Assembly: GCF_030698125.1 (NCBI RefSeq)
Contig: NZ_JAUYNV010000006.1
Coordinates: 186,001 to 250,000 of the forward strand
DNA length: 64,000 nt
Direction: 5' to 3'
Source: Methyloversatilis sp.
GTDB lineage: Bacteria; Pseudomonadota; Gammaproteobacteria; Burkholderiales; Rhodocyclaceae
This document shows positions 31,852 to 40,776 of this stretch, in pieces. Within the stretch, counting starts at the first letter, position 1. Each line of letters begins with the position of its first letter. Under the pieces are notes generated by a model that searched no databases, was not told where the DNA came from, and saw only the letters and a list, made by a program, of their open reading frames with translations. A program made the translations under genes and the position numbers.

Positions 31852-33378
31852 ATGTCGGCCACTTCCACGCTGATCGAGCTGTTTTCCACCGGCGCCGATG
31901 CATCTGTCGCGCTGTCTGCGCCGGCGCGCCCGGACCTGAGCTTCGGTCAGCTGCGAGCCCTGATGGCACGCACCATCGCACGCCTGAACGCGCTCGGCAT
32001 CGGTCGCAATGATCGCGTCGCCATCGTGCTGCCGAACGGCCCGGACATGGCCAGCGCATTCATCAGCATCGCCGCCGGCGCCACGGCCGCACCGCTCAAC
32101 GCCGGTTACCGCGCGGAAGAATTCGAGTTCTATCTGTCCGACCTGAACGCCCGGGCGCTCGTGGTCGATCGCGGCAGCGTGTCGCCGGCCATCGAAGTGG
32201 CGAAGAAGCTGGGCGTTCGCGTCATCGATCTGGTGGCGCAGGACGCCGCTGGAGATTTCACGCTGGAGCCGCGCGAGGCGGCCGATGTGGCCGCTGCGGC
32301 CCTTCCGGGCAATGCGCAGCCCGATGACGTGGCGCTCGTGCTGCACACCTCGGGCACGACGTCGCGTCCGAAGATCGTTCCGCTGACCCAGCGCAACGTG
32401 TCCGCCTCGGCGCAGAACATCTGCGCGACGCTCGCCTTCACCGAAAAGGACCGCGGCCTGAACATCATGCCGCTGTTCCACATCCACGGTCTGATCGCCG
32501 GCATCATGGCGCCGCTGTCGGCGGGTGCGTCGGTGTTCTGCACGCCAGGCTTCGACGCGTTGAAGTTCTTCTCCTGGATGGATGAAGCGCATCCGACCTG
32601 GTACACCGCGGTGCCGACAATGCACCAGGCCATCCTGTCGCGCGCATCGCGCAACAAGGAAACGATAGCCCGCAACCCGTTGCGCTTCCTGCGCTCGTCG
32701 TCGTCGTCGATTCCGCCGCAGGTCATCCGCGAGCTGGAAGAAGTATTCGGCGCGCCGTTGATCGAAGCCTACGGCATGACCGAGGCGTCGCATCAGATGG
32801 CGTCCAACCCGCTGCCGCCGCGCCCGCGCAAGCCTGGTGCGGTCGGCCTGGCGGCCGGCCCTGAAGTGGAAATCATGGACGACGACGGCAACATCCTGCC
32901 GGCCGGCGAGATCGGCGAAATCGTCATCCGCGGCGCCAACGTGACGCCCGGCTACGAAAACAACGAGAAGGCGAACAAGGAAGGTTTCACCCACGGCTGG
33001 TTCCGTACCGGCGACCAGGGCAGCAAGGACGCCGAAGGCTATCTGTCGCTGACCGGCCGTCTGAAGGAAATCATCAACCGCGGTGGCGAGAAGATTTCGC
33101 CGCGCGAAGTCGACGAAGTGCTGATGGACCACCCTGCGGTCGCCCAGGTCGTGACGTTCGGCATTCCGCATCCGAAGCTGGGCGAAGAAGTGGGCGCCGT
33201 GGTCGTGCTGCGCGAAGGGCAGAGCGCGACCGCCAAGGAAATCCAGGCCTTCGCGTCCACGAAGCTCGCCGATTTCAAGGTGCCGCGCAAGATACTGTTC
33301 ATGGACGAAATTCCCAAGGGTGCAACCGGCAAGCTGCAACGTATCGGGCTGGCACAGAAGCTGGGTCTGGGTACCTGA
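31852..33378 (+). CDS. AMP-forming acyl-CoA synthetase (oxalyl-CoA synthetase/AAE3-like)
   Basis: 508 residues, ANL superfamily. The P-loop is LHTSGTTSRPKIVPLTQRN, with MPLFHIHGLIAGIMAPL, the adenine motif EAYGMTEASHQMASNPLPP, the hinge aspartate in WFRTGDQG, GRLKEIINRGGEKISPREVDEVL and the catalytic lysine in PKGATGKLQRI. HIHGL and MTEASHQMASNPLPP resemble the short-acid clade that includes plant AAE3/yeast Pcs60 oxalyl-CoA synthetases, but substrate cannot be fixed. ACGGAG precedes the ATG at 31852. It heads a run with a TctCBA carrier and a PanE-like reductase, so it likely activates the imported acid. Decarboxylase or CoA-transferase genes for oxalate are not in the window. Confidence 0.85.
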   Translation: MSATSTLIELFSTGADASVALSAPARPDLSFGQLRALMARTIARLNALGIGRNDRVAIVLPNGPDMASAFISIAAGATAAPLNAGYRAEEFEFYLSDLNARALVVDRGSVSPAIEVAKKLGVRVIDLVAQDAAGDFTLEPREAADVAAAALPGNAQPDDVALVLHTSGTTSRPKIVPLTQRNVSASAQNICATLAFTEKDRGLNIMPLFHIHGLIAGIMAPLSAGASVFCTPGFDALKFFSWMDEAHPTWYTAVPTMHQAILSRASRNKETIARNPLRFLRSSSSSIPPQVIRELEEVFGAPLIEAYGMTEASHQMASNPLPPRPRKPGAVGLAAGPEVEIMDDDGNILPAGEIGEIVIRGANVTPGYENNEKANKEGFTHGWFRTGDQGSKDAEGYLSLTGRLKEIINRGGEKISPREVDEVLMDHPAVAQVVTFGIPHPKLGEEVGAVVVLREGQSATAKEIQAFASTKLADFKVPRKILFMDEIPKGATGKLQRIGLAQKLGLGT

Positions 33379-33432
33379 TCCAGGACCTTGCCCGCAGTAC
33401 TGTCATCAACAATATCCACTGAGGAGAGTGCA

Positions 33433-34437
33433 ATGATCGAATTCAAGAACTGGGCCGCAAGAGCTCTGGTATCTGCGGTTGCAGCGATCGGCCTGACCGG
33501 TGCCGCACACGCCTGGGAACCGACCAAGCCGGTCGAGTTCGTCGTGCCGGCCGGCACCGGCGGCGGCGCCGACCAGATGGCCCGTTTCATCCAGGGCATC
33601 GTCGCCAAGAACAAGTTGATGGAGCAGCCTCTGGTCGTCGTCAACAAGTCGGGCGGCGCCGGTGCCGAAGGCTTTCTGGAGCTGAAGGGTGCCAAGGGCA
33701 ATCCGCACAAGATCATCATCACGCTGTCGAACCTGTTCACCACGCCGCTGGCGACCGGTGTTCCGTTCAACTGGCGTGATCTGACGCCGGGCGCGATGCT
33801 CGCTCTCGACCAGTTCGTGCTGTGGGTGAATGCCGACGCGCCGTACAAGACCGCCAAGGAATATATCGACGACATCAAGGCCAAGCCCGCCAGCACATTC
33901 AAGATGGCCGGTACCGGTTCGAAGCAGGAAGACCAGATCATCACCGCGATGATCGACAAGGCCACCGGCAAGAAGATCATCTACGTGCCGTTCAAGGGCG
34001 GCGGTGATGTGGCGGTACAACTGGTCGGCGGTCATGTCAATTCGACCGTCAACAATCCGATCGAGGCCGAAGCCCACTGGCGCGGCGGCAAGCTGCGTCC
34101 GCTGTGCATCATGGACACCGAACGCCTGGCCTACACCGACAAGGTCACGGACACGCAGTCGTGGGCTGACATTCCGACCTGCAAGAGCGCCGGTGTGCCG
34201 ATCGAGTATCTGATGTTGCGCGGCATTTTCCTCGCCCCGGGCGTGACGCAGGAACAGGTCGACTTCTACGTCAATCTGTTCAAGAAGGTGCGCGAAACAC
34301 CGGAATGGGCCGACTTCATGAAGAAGGGCGCGTTCAAGCAGACCTTCATGAGCGGCAAGGAATTCGCCGACTGGGTGAGCAAGACCGAAGCGATGCACTA
34401 CGGCCTGATGAAGGACGCCGGCTTCCTCGCCAAGTAA
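33433..34437 (+). CDS. Tripartite tricarboxylate transporter substrate-binding protein (TctC/Bug family)
   Basis: 334 residues. The signal peptide (ARALVSAVAAIGLTGAAHA) is followed by WEPTKPVEFVVPAGTGGGADQMARFIQ, the Bug-family opening whose glycine-rich loop holds the carboxylate through two waters. Later segments (YVPFKGGGDVAVQLVGGHVNSTVNNPIEA) form the second lobe. It captures an organic acid in the periplasm and hands it to TctB-TctA, encoded next. Bug proteins usually read VPFPPGGxxD here; the VPAGTGGGAD variant may reflect a different ligand. GAGGAGAG precedes the ATG at 33433. Confidence 0.92.
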   Translation: MIEFKNWAARALVSAVAAIGLTGAAHAWEPTKPVEFVVPAGTGGGADQMARFIQGIVAKNKLMEQPLVVVNKSGGAGAEGFLELKGAKGNPHKIIITLSNLFTTPLATGVPFNWRDLTPGAMLALDQFVLWVNADAPYKTAKEYIDDIKAKPASTFKMAGTGSKQEDQIITAMIDKATGKKIIYVPFKGGGDVAVQLVGGHVNSTVNNPIEAEAHWRGGKLRPLCIMDTERLAYTDKVTDTQSWADIPTCKSAGVPIEYLMLRGIFLAPGVTQEQVDFYVNLFKKVRETPEWADFMKKGAFKQTFMSGKEFADWVSKTEAMHYGLMKDAGFLAK

Positions 34438-34457
34438 ACCGCCTCAAGCAAGTCAGG

Positions 34458-34485
34458 AACACGGGCGGGTCATCCCGCCCGTGTT
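34458..34485 (+). terminator. Strong hairpin between tctC and tctB (attenuator-like)
   Basis: AACACGGGCGGG-TCAT-CCCGCCCGTGTT is a perfect 12-bp stem followed by CGTTTGATT. With only a weak T-tail it should end or stall part of the transcripts, or protect the 3' end of the tctC message, giving more binding protein than membrane subunits. Confidence 0.75.
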
Positions 34486-34542
34486 CGTTTGATTGCCCGC
34501 CGCAAAGATGCATGCGCCCTGTTTTCAATCTGGAGATTCGTG

Positions 34543-35052
34543 ATGGAGCGATCCGAGGAAGCCGCTGAACCCGGCTTGTCCAACCGCTGGCCGGAACTAC
34601 TGGTCGCGCTGTTCCTGTTCGCCATGGGAGTTGTCGCGGTCATCGACAGCATTCGCGTCGGCATAGGCTGGGAAGAGGGTGAAGGCCCGCGCGCCGGCTA
34701 CTTCCCGTTCTACATCGGCTGCATCCTGCTGGTGTCGAGCGGCTGGATCCTGATCACGGCGCTGAGGAAGTTCAAGCAAGCGCAGCCGCAGTTCGCCAGC
34801 TGGACCGAACTGAGATTGGTGATGCAGATGCTGGTGCCGCTGACCATCTACGTGATCGCCGTCGTGTTCCTTGGCATCTACATTTCGTCGCTGGTGCTGA
34901 TCGCCTTCTTCATGAAGGTGCATGGCAAGTTCGGCTGGCTGGTCACTGCGATGACTGCGATCGGCGTGCCGCTCGGCGCCTTCCTGCTGTTCGAGCGCTG
35001 GTTTCTCGTGCCGCTTCCAAAAGGTCCGATCGAGCTGATGCTCGGTCTTTGA
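34543..35052 (+). CDS. Tripartite tricarboxylate transporter small membrane subunit TctB
   Basis: 169 residues with four hydrophobic segments (ELLVALFLFAMGVVAVIDSI, FYIGCILLVSSGWILITAL, LVPLTIYVIAVVFLGIYI and WLVTAMTAIGVPLGAFLLFERWF). GPRAGYFPFYIG is the usual TctB loop after helix one. It is the small integral subunit of the TTT system and sits with TctA in the inner membrane. I start at ATG 34543, which has TGGAGA ahead of it; the frame back to 34489 runs into the hairpin. tctA begins 30 bases later. Confidence 0.9.
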   Translation: MERSEEAAEPGLSNRWPELLVALFLFAMGVVAVIDSIRVGIGWEEGEGPRAGYFPFYIGCILLVSSGWILITALRKFKQAQPQFASWTELRLVMQMLVPLTIYVIAVVFLGIYISSLVLIAFFMKVHGKFGWLVTAMTAIGVPLGAFLLFERWFLVPLPKGPIELMLGL

Positions 35053-35082
35053 CACCACAAGAACTCATCCTCCGAGAGCGAG

Positions 35083-36579
35083 ATGGACGAACTCAACAAC
35101 CTCATGCACGGGTTCAGCGTCGCGATGACGCTGCCCAACCTGGGTTTCATGGTGCTCGGCGTCACGCTGGGCATCCTGATCGGCGTGCTGCCCGGTCTGG
35201 GCGGTGCCAACGGCATCGCCATCCTGCTGCCGCTGACCTTTTCGATGGACCAGACCTCGGCCATCATCATGCTGTCCTGCATCTACTGGGGCGCATTGTT
35301 CGGCGGCGCGATCACGTCGATCCTGTTCAACATTCCGGGTGAGCCGTGGTCGGTGGCGACCACCTTCGATGGCTATCCGATGGCCCAGCAGGGCCGTGCC
35401 GGTGCTGCGCTGACGGCGGCATTCACGTCGTCCTTCGTCGGTGCCTTCTTCGCCGTGCTGCTGATCACCTTCCTCGCGCCACTGGTTGCGCGCTTCGCGC
35501 TGAAGTTCGGTGCGGCGGAAATGTTCGCGGTGCAGATGCTTACCTTCTGTTCCTTCGTCGGCATGAGCAAGGAACCGCCGGCCAAGACGCTGGCCGTCAT
35601 GGCGCTGGGTTTCGCGCTGGCTGCGGTCGGCATGGATACGGTGACCGGCACGTTGCGCATGACCTATGGCGTGACCGAGCTGTTGAAGGGCTTCGACTTC
35701 CTGATCGCGGTGATCGGACTGTTCGGCATCGGCGAAATCCTGCTGACGATGGAAGAAGGTCTGGCTTTCAAGGGCAAGAGCGCAAAGATCCAGCTCGACG
35801 TGGTGCTGAAGACCTGGGCTGAACTGCTGCGCTACTGGAAAACCTCGATCCGCTCCGTGCTGGTCGGCTGCTGGATGGGTGTCACGCCGGGCGGTGCCAC
35901 GCCGGCCTCGTTCATGGCCTACGGCCTGGCCCGTCGCGGCGCGAAGGACAAGGACTCGTTCGGCAAGGGCAACATCGAAGGCGTGGTGGCGCCGGAAACC
36001 GCAGCGCACGCGGCCGGTACGTCGGCGCTGCTGCCGATGCTCACGCTGGGCATTCCGGGTTCGCCGACCGCTGCCGTGCTGCTGGGCGGCTTGCTGATCT
36101 GGGGTCTGCAGCCCGGCCCATTGCTGTTCACCGAGAAGCCCGACTTCGTGTGGGGCCTGATCGCCTCGATGTATCTGGGCAACATCGTCGGCCTGATCAT
36201 CGTGCTGACCACCGTGCCGTGGTGGGCAGCCATCCTGCGCATTCCGTTCTCGGTCATCGGCCCGATCATCATCGTCATCTGCGCGATCGGCGCCTACACG
36301 GTGCACAGCTCGATCTTCGACGTGGTGATGATGCTGGTGTTCGGCGTATTCGGTTACCTGTTCAAGAAGCTGCGCTATCCGCTGGCGCCACTGGTACTCG
36401 CGCTCGTGCTGGGCGACATGGCCGAATCGAGCTTCCGCCAGTCGATGCTGCTGTCGCAGGGCAGCCTGGACATCTTCTGGGCGAATCCGCTGGTCGGCGG
36501 CCTGATGACCTTGTCGTTCGTCATGCTGCTGTGGCCCATCGTGCCGGTGCTGAAGCACAGGCTGCGCCGCCGGACGTGA
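35083..36579 (+). CDS. Tripartite tricarboxylate transporter large membrane subunit TctA
   Basis: 498 residues, about 12 membrane helices. Family signatures are GILIGVLPGLGGANGIAILLPLTF (helix 1-2 loop), ALFGGAITSILFNIPGEPWSVATTFDGYPMAQQGRAGAAL, and, in the second inverted half, GGATPASFMAYGLARR and PETAAHAAGTSALLPMLTLGIPGSPTAAVLLGGL. The paired PGLGG/IPGxP loops line the transport site. Energy comes from the proton or sodium gradient. It completes the TctC-TctB-TctA carrier and is followed by the PanE-like reductase gene after about 97 bases. Confidence 0.95.
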   Translation: MDELNNLMHGFSVAMTLPNLGFMVLGVTLGILIGVLPGLGGANGIAILLPLTFSMDQTSAIIMLSCIYWGALFGGAITSILFNIPGEPWSVATTFDGYPMAQQGRAGAALTAAFTSSFVGAFFAVLLITFLAPLVARFALKFGAAEMFAVQMLTFCSFVGMSKEPPAKTLAVMALGFALAAVGMDTVTGTLRMTYGVTELLKGFDFLIAVIGLFGIGEILLTMEEGLAFKGKSAKIQLDVVLKTWAELLRYWKTSIRSVLVGCWMGVTPGGATPASFMAYGLARRGAKDKDSFGKGNIEGVVAPETAAHAAGTSALLPMLTLGIPGSPTAAVLLGGLLIWGLQPGPLLFTEKPDFVWGLIASMYLGNIVGLIIVLTTVPWWAAILRIPFSVIGPIIIVICAIGAYTVHSSIFDVVMMLVFGVFGYLFKKLRYPLAPLVLALVLGDMAESSFRQSMLLSQGSLDIFWANPLVGGLMTLSFVMLLWPIVPVLKHRLRRRT

Positions 36580-36676
36580 CCTGAAACCGCCGCGCCCGTT
36601 GCACGACGGCCGGGCGCGGCTGGCGGCGGCGCGACCGGTATCCGGCCTGCCGCTGCGCCCTCAAGGGAGATGAAAG

Positions 36677-37681
36677 ATGAAGATTGCAGTCGTTGGCGCA
36701 GGCGCCATCGGAGGTTATCTGGCCGTGAAACTGTCGCGTGCCGGCAATGAAGTGACCTGCGTCGCACGCGGCCCCAACCTCGCGGCCATCCAGGCGAAGG
36801 GCATGTCGCTGATGCTGGAAGACGGCACGGTCGAGCATGCACCGGACATCCGCGGCGTGCAGAAGATGACGGACGCCGGCGTGCAGGACGTGATCCTGCT
36901 GACGCTCAAGGCGCATCAGGTAAAGGACGTCGCCGCCGACATGCGGGCGCTGTTCGGCCCGGACACGATGGTCGTGACGATGCAGAACGGCATTCCGTGG
37001 TGGTACTTCCACAAGCTGGCCGGCGACTACGAAGGCACGCCGGTCACCTCGGTGGACCCGGACGGCATCGTCGCCGCGAACATCGAAGTCGAGCGGGTCA
37101 TCGGCAGTGTGGTGTATCCGGCGTCCGAACTGGTCGAGCCGGGCGTCATCAAGCTGATCGAAGGCAACCGTTTCACGCTGGGCGAACTGGACGGCTCCCG
37201 CTCGCCGCGCATCGAGGCGCTGTCGCAGGCGATGATCGCCGCCGGCTTCAAGTCGCCGGTGTCGAAGGACATCCGCTCCGAAATGTGGGTGAAGCTGTGG
37301 GGCAACCTGAGCTTCAATCCGATTTCGGCGCTGACGCACGCCACGCTGGAAGACATCTGCCGCTTCCCGCTGACCCGCGAACTGGCCGCCAACATGATGC
37401 GCGAGGCGCAAGCGGTCGGCGAAAAGCTCGGTGTGGAATTCAAGATCGCGCTCGACAAGCGCATCGCCGGCGCCGAAGCGGTCGGTGCGCACAAGACTTC
37501 GATGCTGCAGGACGTCGAAGCCGGCCGGCCGCTGGAGTTCGAGGCGCTGGTCGGTTCGGTGCGCGAACTGGGTCGCATCACCCGCATCCCGACGCCGACC
37601 ATAGACGCGGTCTACGCGCTGGTGTCGCTGCTGGCGCGCACCCTGTCGGACAAGCGCGGCAAGCTCGCCATCGCCGGCTGA
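36677..37681 (+). CDS. 2-dehydropantoate 2-reductase family protein (PanE/ApbA-like)
   Basis: 334 residues. MKIAVVGAGAIGGYLAVKLSRAGNEVTCVARG is the Rossmann NADP site (GxGxxG). LKAHQVKDV and TMQNGIPWW are the family's substrate-side segments, and the all-helical second domain contains KLWGNLSFNPISALTHATLEDI with the catalytic lysine and asparagine. PanE reduces ketopantoate to pantoate, but paralogues in catabolic clusters reduce other 2-keto acids. Its place behind a TTT carrier and an acyl-CoA ligase favours a catabolic role here. AAGGGAGATGAAAG precedes the ATG; a strong terminator follows. Confidence 0.87.
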   Translation: MKIAVVGAGAIGGYLAVKLSRAGNEVTCVARGPNLAAIQAKGMSLMLEDGTVEHAPDIRGVQKMTDAGVQDVILLTLKAHQVKDVAADMRALFGPDTMVVTMQNGIPWWYFHKLAGDYEGTPVTSVDPDGIVAANIEVERVIGSVVYPASELVEPGVIKLIEGNRFTLGELDGSRSPRIEALSQAMIAAGFKSPVSKDIRSEMWVKLWGNLSFNPISALTHATLEDICRFPLTRELAANMMREAQAVGEKLGVEFKIALDKRIAGAEAVGAHKTSMLQDVEAGRPLEFEALVGSVRELGRITRIPTPTIDAVYALVSLLARTLSDKRGKLAIAG

Positions 37682-37703
37682 TCCGCTCGGCGATCATCGC
37701 CGT

Positions 37704-37735
37704 CACGGGGCACCTGCGGGTGCCCCGTGTGTTTC
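37704..37735 (+). terminator. Terminator after the PanE-like gene
   Basis: CACGGGGCACC-TGCG-GGTGCCCCGTG is a perfect 11-bp stem (37704-37729) followed by TGTTTCT. It closes the ligase-TctCBA-PanE unit. Confidence 0.85.
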
Positions 37736-37800
37736 TGCGCAACGCCGGCTTTGCGATCGCGGTGCTGCCTGTGTTCAGATAGCGGTTTTTGCAGCGCACC

Positions 37801-38619
37801 ATGATGTTCTTTCCCGATACCGAATTCGTGCTCGCCTGCCTGTTGCTGGGCACCGTCGTCGGCTTCTTCGCCGGCATGCTGGGCATTGGCGGTGGTGCAG
37901 TGCTGGTGCCGATGCTGGTCAGCCTGTTCGAACGACTGCATGTCACGCCCGACCACATCCTGCATCTGGCGCTCGGCACCTCGATGGCCGCCATCGTCGT
38001 GTCGGCCGCGATCAGTCTGCGCACGCACCATGCGCATGGCGCCGTCGACTGGCCGACCGTGCGCACGATGACCATCGGCGTGCTGATCGGCACCCTGCTC
38101 GGTACCTTCATCGCGCGCGAGGTTTCGACCCAGGCGCTGTCGCTCATCTTCGCCGTGTTCATCGGCTATGTTGCACTGACCATGCTGATCGGTTTCAAGC
38201 CCAAGCCGTCGCGCCAGCTGCCCGGTCCGGGCGGCTTGATTACGGCCGGCGGCGGCATCGGTGTGGTGTCGGCGCTGGTCGCCATCGGCGGTGGCGCGCT
38301 GACCGTGCCCTTCCTGACCTGGTGCAACCGCGACATCCGCCAGGCCATCGGTACGTCGGCCGCGCTCGGCCTGCCGATCGCGCTCGGCGGCACGGCCGGC
38401 TACATCTTCAATGGCTGGGGGGTGGCGGACATGCCGCCGCAAGTGCTGGGCTACGTGCACCTGCCGGCGCTGGTCGCCATCGTCGCGGCCAGCCTGTTCA
38501 CGACACCGCTCGGCGCGCGCGCCGCGCACCGGTTGCCGGTGCCGCTGATCAAGCGGCTGTTTTCGCTGCTGCTGATCGCGCTGGCCGCGCACATGCTGTG
38601 GAAACTGTGGAACGCATGA
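37801..38619 (+). CDS. TauE/SafE (TSUP) family permease
   Basis: 272 residues with about eight membrane helices in two halves. GTVVGFFAGMLGIGGGAVLVPML (first half) and GVVSALVAIGGGALTVPFLTWCNRD (second half) are the duplicated TSUP signature loops. The family exports or imports sulfur-containing or organic anions such as sulfoacetate, sulfite or taurine-related compounds. Substrate is not evident. I use the ATG at 37801 (MMFFPDTEFV) over a TTG four codons earlier. It follows a terminator, so it may be separate from the TTT unit though it runs in the same direction. Confidence 0.9.
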   Translation: MMFFPDTEFVLACLLLGTVVGFFAGMLGIGGGAVLVPMLVSLFERLHVTPDHILHLALGTSMAAIVVSAAISLRTHHAHGAVDWPTVRTMTIGVLIGTLLGTFIAREVSTQALSLIFAVFIGYVALTMLIGFKPKPSRQLPGPGGLITAGGGIGVVSALVAIGGGALTVPFLTWCNRDIRQAIGTSAALGLPIALGGTAGYIFNGWGVADMPPQVLGYVHLPALVAIVAASLFTTPLGARAAHRLPVPLIKRLFSLLLIALAAHMLWKLWNA

Positions 38620-38632
38620 TCGGCGCCGCGCT

Positions 38633-39160
38633 TCAACGGCGGTGCGTCGCCCGGGCCAGCCGCTCCACCAGCGCGTCCTGATCGGCGTTGCGGCCGGCGG
38701 CACCCATTGCGGTGAAGCTCACCGTCAGCTCGCCCACCTTCAGCATGCCCTGCCGCAGCATGGAGAAGGGCTCGGGCGTGATGTCGCCACCGGCGTCGAA
38801 GAAATAGCCGGCGGGTGCGCTTGCGGGCACCGGTTGCAGTGGCGCATCGGCCGCACCGACGGTCTGCGCGGTGCGCGTCACGCGGGTGCGGATTTCATCC
38901 AGCGTTGACGGCGGCTTGCGATCGGCCGCCTTCCACACCGCGGTCACCACCCACTGTGCCTTGCCGTCGGGTGCCGACACGGTCAGCGTCGGCGGCATGC
39001 GCACATCGTGCCGGCTTTCCTCGACCGACCAAGTGTCAGGCACGGTCAGTTGCAGCGCGCCCGCTTCGGCGCACGTGACGGTCAGCGCGCGGTCCGCCGC
39101 TTCGACGCTGGCGCCGGCGATCATCAGGGCAAGGCTGGCAGTGAATAACCGGATGCGCAT
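38633..39160 (-). CDS. Secreted protein of unknown function
   Basis: 175 residues, no family recognised. A signal peptide (MRIRLFTASLALMIAGASVEAA) is followed by LTVTCAEAGALQLTVPDTWSVEE, a pattern common in small periplasmic beta-sandwich proteins of betaproteobacteria, then PPTLTVSAPDGKAQWVVTAVWK and a second half AGYFFDAGGDITPEPFSMLRQGMLKVGELTVSFTAMG. It is probably soluble in the periplasm. It lies 12 bases downstream of mgtE on the same strand, so both are likely one transcript. Confidence 0.75.
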   Translation of the reverse strand: MRIRLFTASLALMIAGASVEAADRALTVTCAEAGALQLTVPDTWSVEESRHDVRMPPTLTVSAPDGKAQWVVTAVWKAADRKPPSTLDEIRTRVTRTAQTVGAADAPLQPVPASAPAGYFFDAGGDITPEPFSMLRQGMLKVGELTVSFTAMGAAGRNADQDALVERLARATHRR

Positions 39161-39172
39161 TGACGGTCCCGA

Positions 39173-40615
39173 TCAGAGCAAAACCAGGGTGGCCAGCCCC
39201 AGAAAGATGAAGAAGCCGCCCGAGTCGGTGACCGCGGTGATCAGCACCGAACCACCGACCGCGGGGTCACGGCCGAGCCGCGTCAACACGATCGGCACCG
39301 TTACGCCGACGCAGGCGGCCAGCAGCAGGTTCAGCGTCATCGCCGCACTCATCACCGCGCCCAGCGCCCACGAATCGTACAGCCATGCGGCCAGCAGGCC
39401 GAGCAGGCCGCCCCACACGATGCCATTGATCAGCGCCACGCCCATTTCCTTGCGGTAGAGCCGGCGTGCCGCATCGGGTGCGATCTGGCCGAGCGCGATC
39501 GCACGCACGATCATCGTGATGGTCTGGTTGCCTGAATTGCCGCCAATGCCGGCCACGATGGGCATCAATGCGGCCAGCGCGACCAGTTTTTCGATCGAGC
39601 CTTCGAAGGCGCCGATGACGCGCGAGGCGAAGAACGCAGTGCCCAGATTGATCGCCAGCCAGGCCCAGCGGTTGCGCACCGAATCCATGATGGGCGCAAA
39701 GATGTCTTCTTCCTCGCGCAGGCCGGCCTGCGCAAGCAGCTCTTCTTCCGACTGTTCGCGGATGAAGTCCATCACCTCGTTCACGGTCAGCCGGCCGATC
39801 AGCTGATCATGGTGATCAATCACCGGCGCCGACACGAGGTCGTAGCGCTCGAAGGCCTGGGCCGCCGATTCGGCATCGTCCGAGGCGTGCAGCACCAGCG
39901 GGTGTTCGCGCATCACGGTTGCCACTTCGACTTCGCCGTCGTTGATCAGCAAGGTGCTCAGTGACAACACGCCGCGCAGTTTTTCTTCGCGGTCGACGAC
40001 GAAGATCTGGTCGGTGTGATCGGGCAGTTCGTCGAAGCGGCGCAGATAGCGCAGCACCACTTCAAGCGTCACGTCCTCGCGAACGGTGACCATGTCGAAA
40101 TCCATCAGCGCGCCGACCGAATCGTCCGGGTAGGACATGGCCGAACGCAACTGTTCGCGCTCTTCCACGTCGAGCGCACTGAACACGTCCTGCATGACCT
40201 CGGTCGGCAGGTCGGGCGCCAGGTCGGCCAGTTCGTCGGCGTCCAGCTGCTCGACCGCGGCCACCAGTTCCTTTGGCTCCATCGCGTCGATCAGCGACTC
40301 GCGCACCGCGTCCGACACTTCGAGCAGGATTTCGCCGTCGCGGTCGGCGCGCACCAGATCCCACACCAGCAACCGGTCTTCCGGCGGCAGCGCTTCGAGG
40401 ATGTAGGCGATGTCGGCCGGGTGCATCGTGTCGAGCTTTTTCGTCAGCTCGCTGTGGTGCTGCTTCACGACCAGCGTTTCCACCAGATCGTGGCGCGGCA
40501 TTTCCTGACGGTGCAGCAGGCTTTCGACGCGTTTCTGACGGTCGAGCAGCGACCTCACCTCTTTCAGGCGACGTTGCATTGCATCAAGCGGCAGGAGTTC
40601 GTCGTGTTCGGCCAC
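39173..40615 (-). CDS. mgtE: Magnesium transporter MgtE
   Basis: 480 residues. It has the cytoplasmic N domain of superhelical repeats (MHPADIAYILEALPPEDRLLVWDLV, about 60-160), two CBS domains (about 165-290, with VRREHPLVLH-like MREHPLVLHASDD and VIDHHDQLIGRLTVNEVMD), the plug helix, and five membrane helices with RVIGAFEGSIEKLVALAALMPIVAGIGGNSGNQT and the AVTDSGGFFIFLGLA ending. Mg2+ bound between N and CBS domains closes the pore. The GTG at 40615 is the start. No Mg2+ riboswitch is seen in the short upstream region. Confidence 0.95.
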   Translation of the reverse strand: MAEHDELLPLDAMQRRLKEVRSLLDRQKRVESLLHRQEMPRHDLVETLVVKQHHSELTKKLDTMHPADIAYILEALPPEDRLLVWDLVRADRDGEILLEVSDAVRESLIDAMEPKELVAAVEQLDADELADLAPDLPTEVMQDVFSALDVEEREQLRSAMSYPDDSVGALMDFDMVTVREDVTLEVVLRYLRRFDELPDHTDQIFVVDREEKLRGVLSLSTLLINDGEVEVATVMREHPLVLHASDDAESAAQAFERYDLVSAPVIDHHDQLIGRLTVNEVMDFIREQSEEELLAQAGLREEEDIFAPIMDSVRNRWAWLAINLGTAFFASRVIGAFEGSIEKLVALAALMPIVAGIGGNSGNQTITMIVRAIALGQIAPDAARRLYRKEMGVALINGIVWGGLLGLLAAWLYDSWALGAVMSAAMTLNLLLAACVGVTVPIVLTRLGRDPAVGGSVLITAVTDSGGFFIFLGLATLVLL

Positions 40616-40776
40616 AGGGTGTCGTTCAGGCAGGGTGGTCGGTGCAGCGGCTGGCAGACGATTGTAGCCGTCGACTGTCCGCCGCCTCCGGGTTTTTGCC
40701 GCAATGCGACAACGCGCAGACCCCGGGCGGCGCTTATCCGCGATAATCGCGGTCCGAGTTCTTCCGTACCCGCTTC

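Noticed and set aside
31636-33339. 567-codon open frame on the - strand
   Set aside because: Antisense to the acyl-CoA ligase; no family features and codon pattern of a shadow frame.
35065-36558. 497-codon open frame on the - strand
   Set aside because: Mirror of tctA; rich in His, Gln and Arg as expected from reversed membrane-protein codons.
40616-40776. Mg2+ riboswitch upstream of mgtE
   Set aside because: The interval is too short for the M-box and shows none of its conserved helices.
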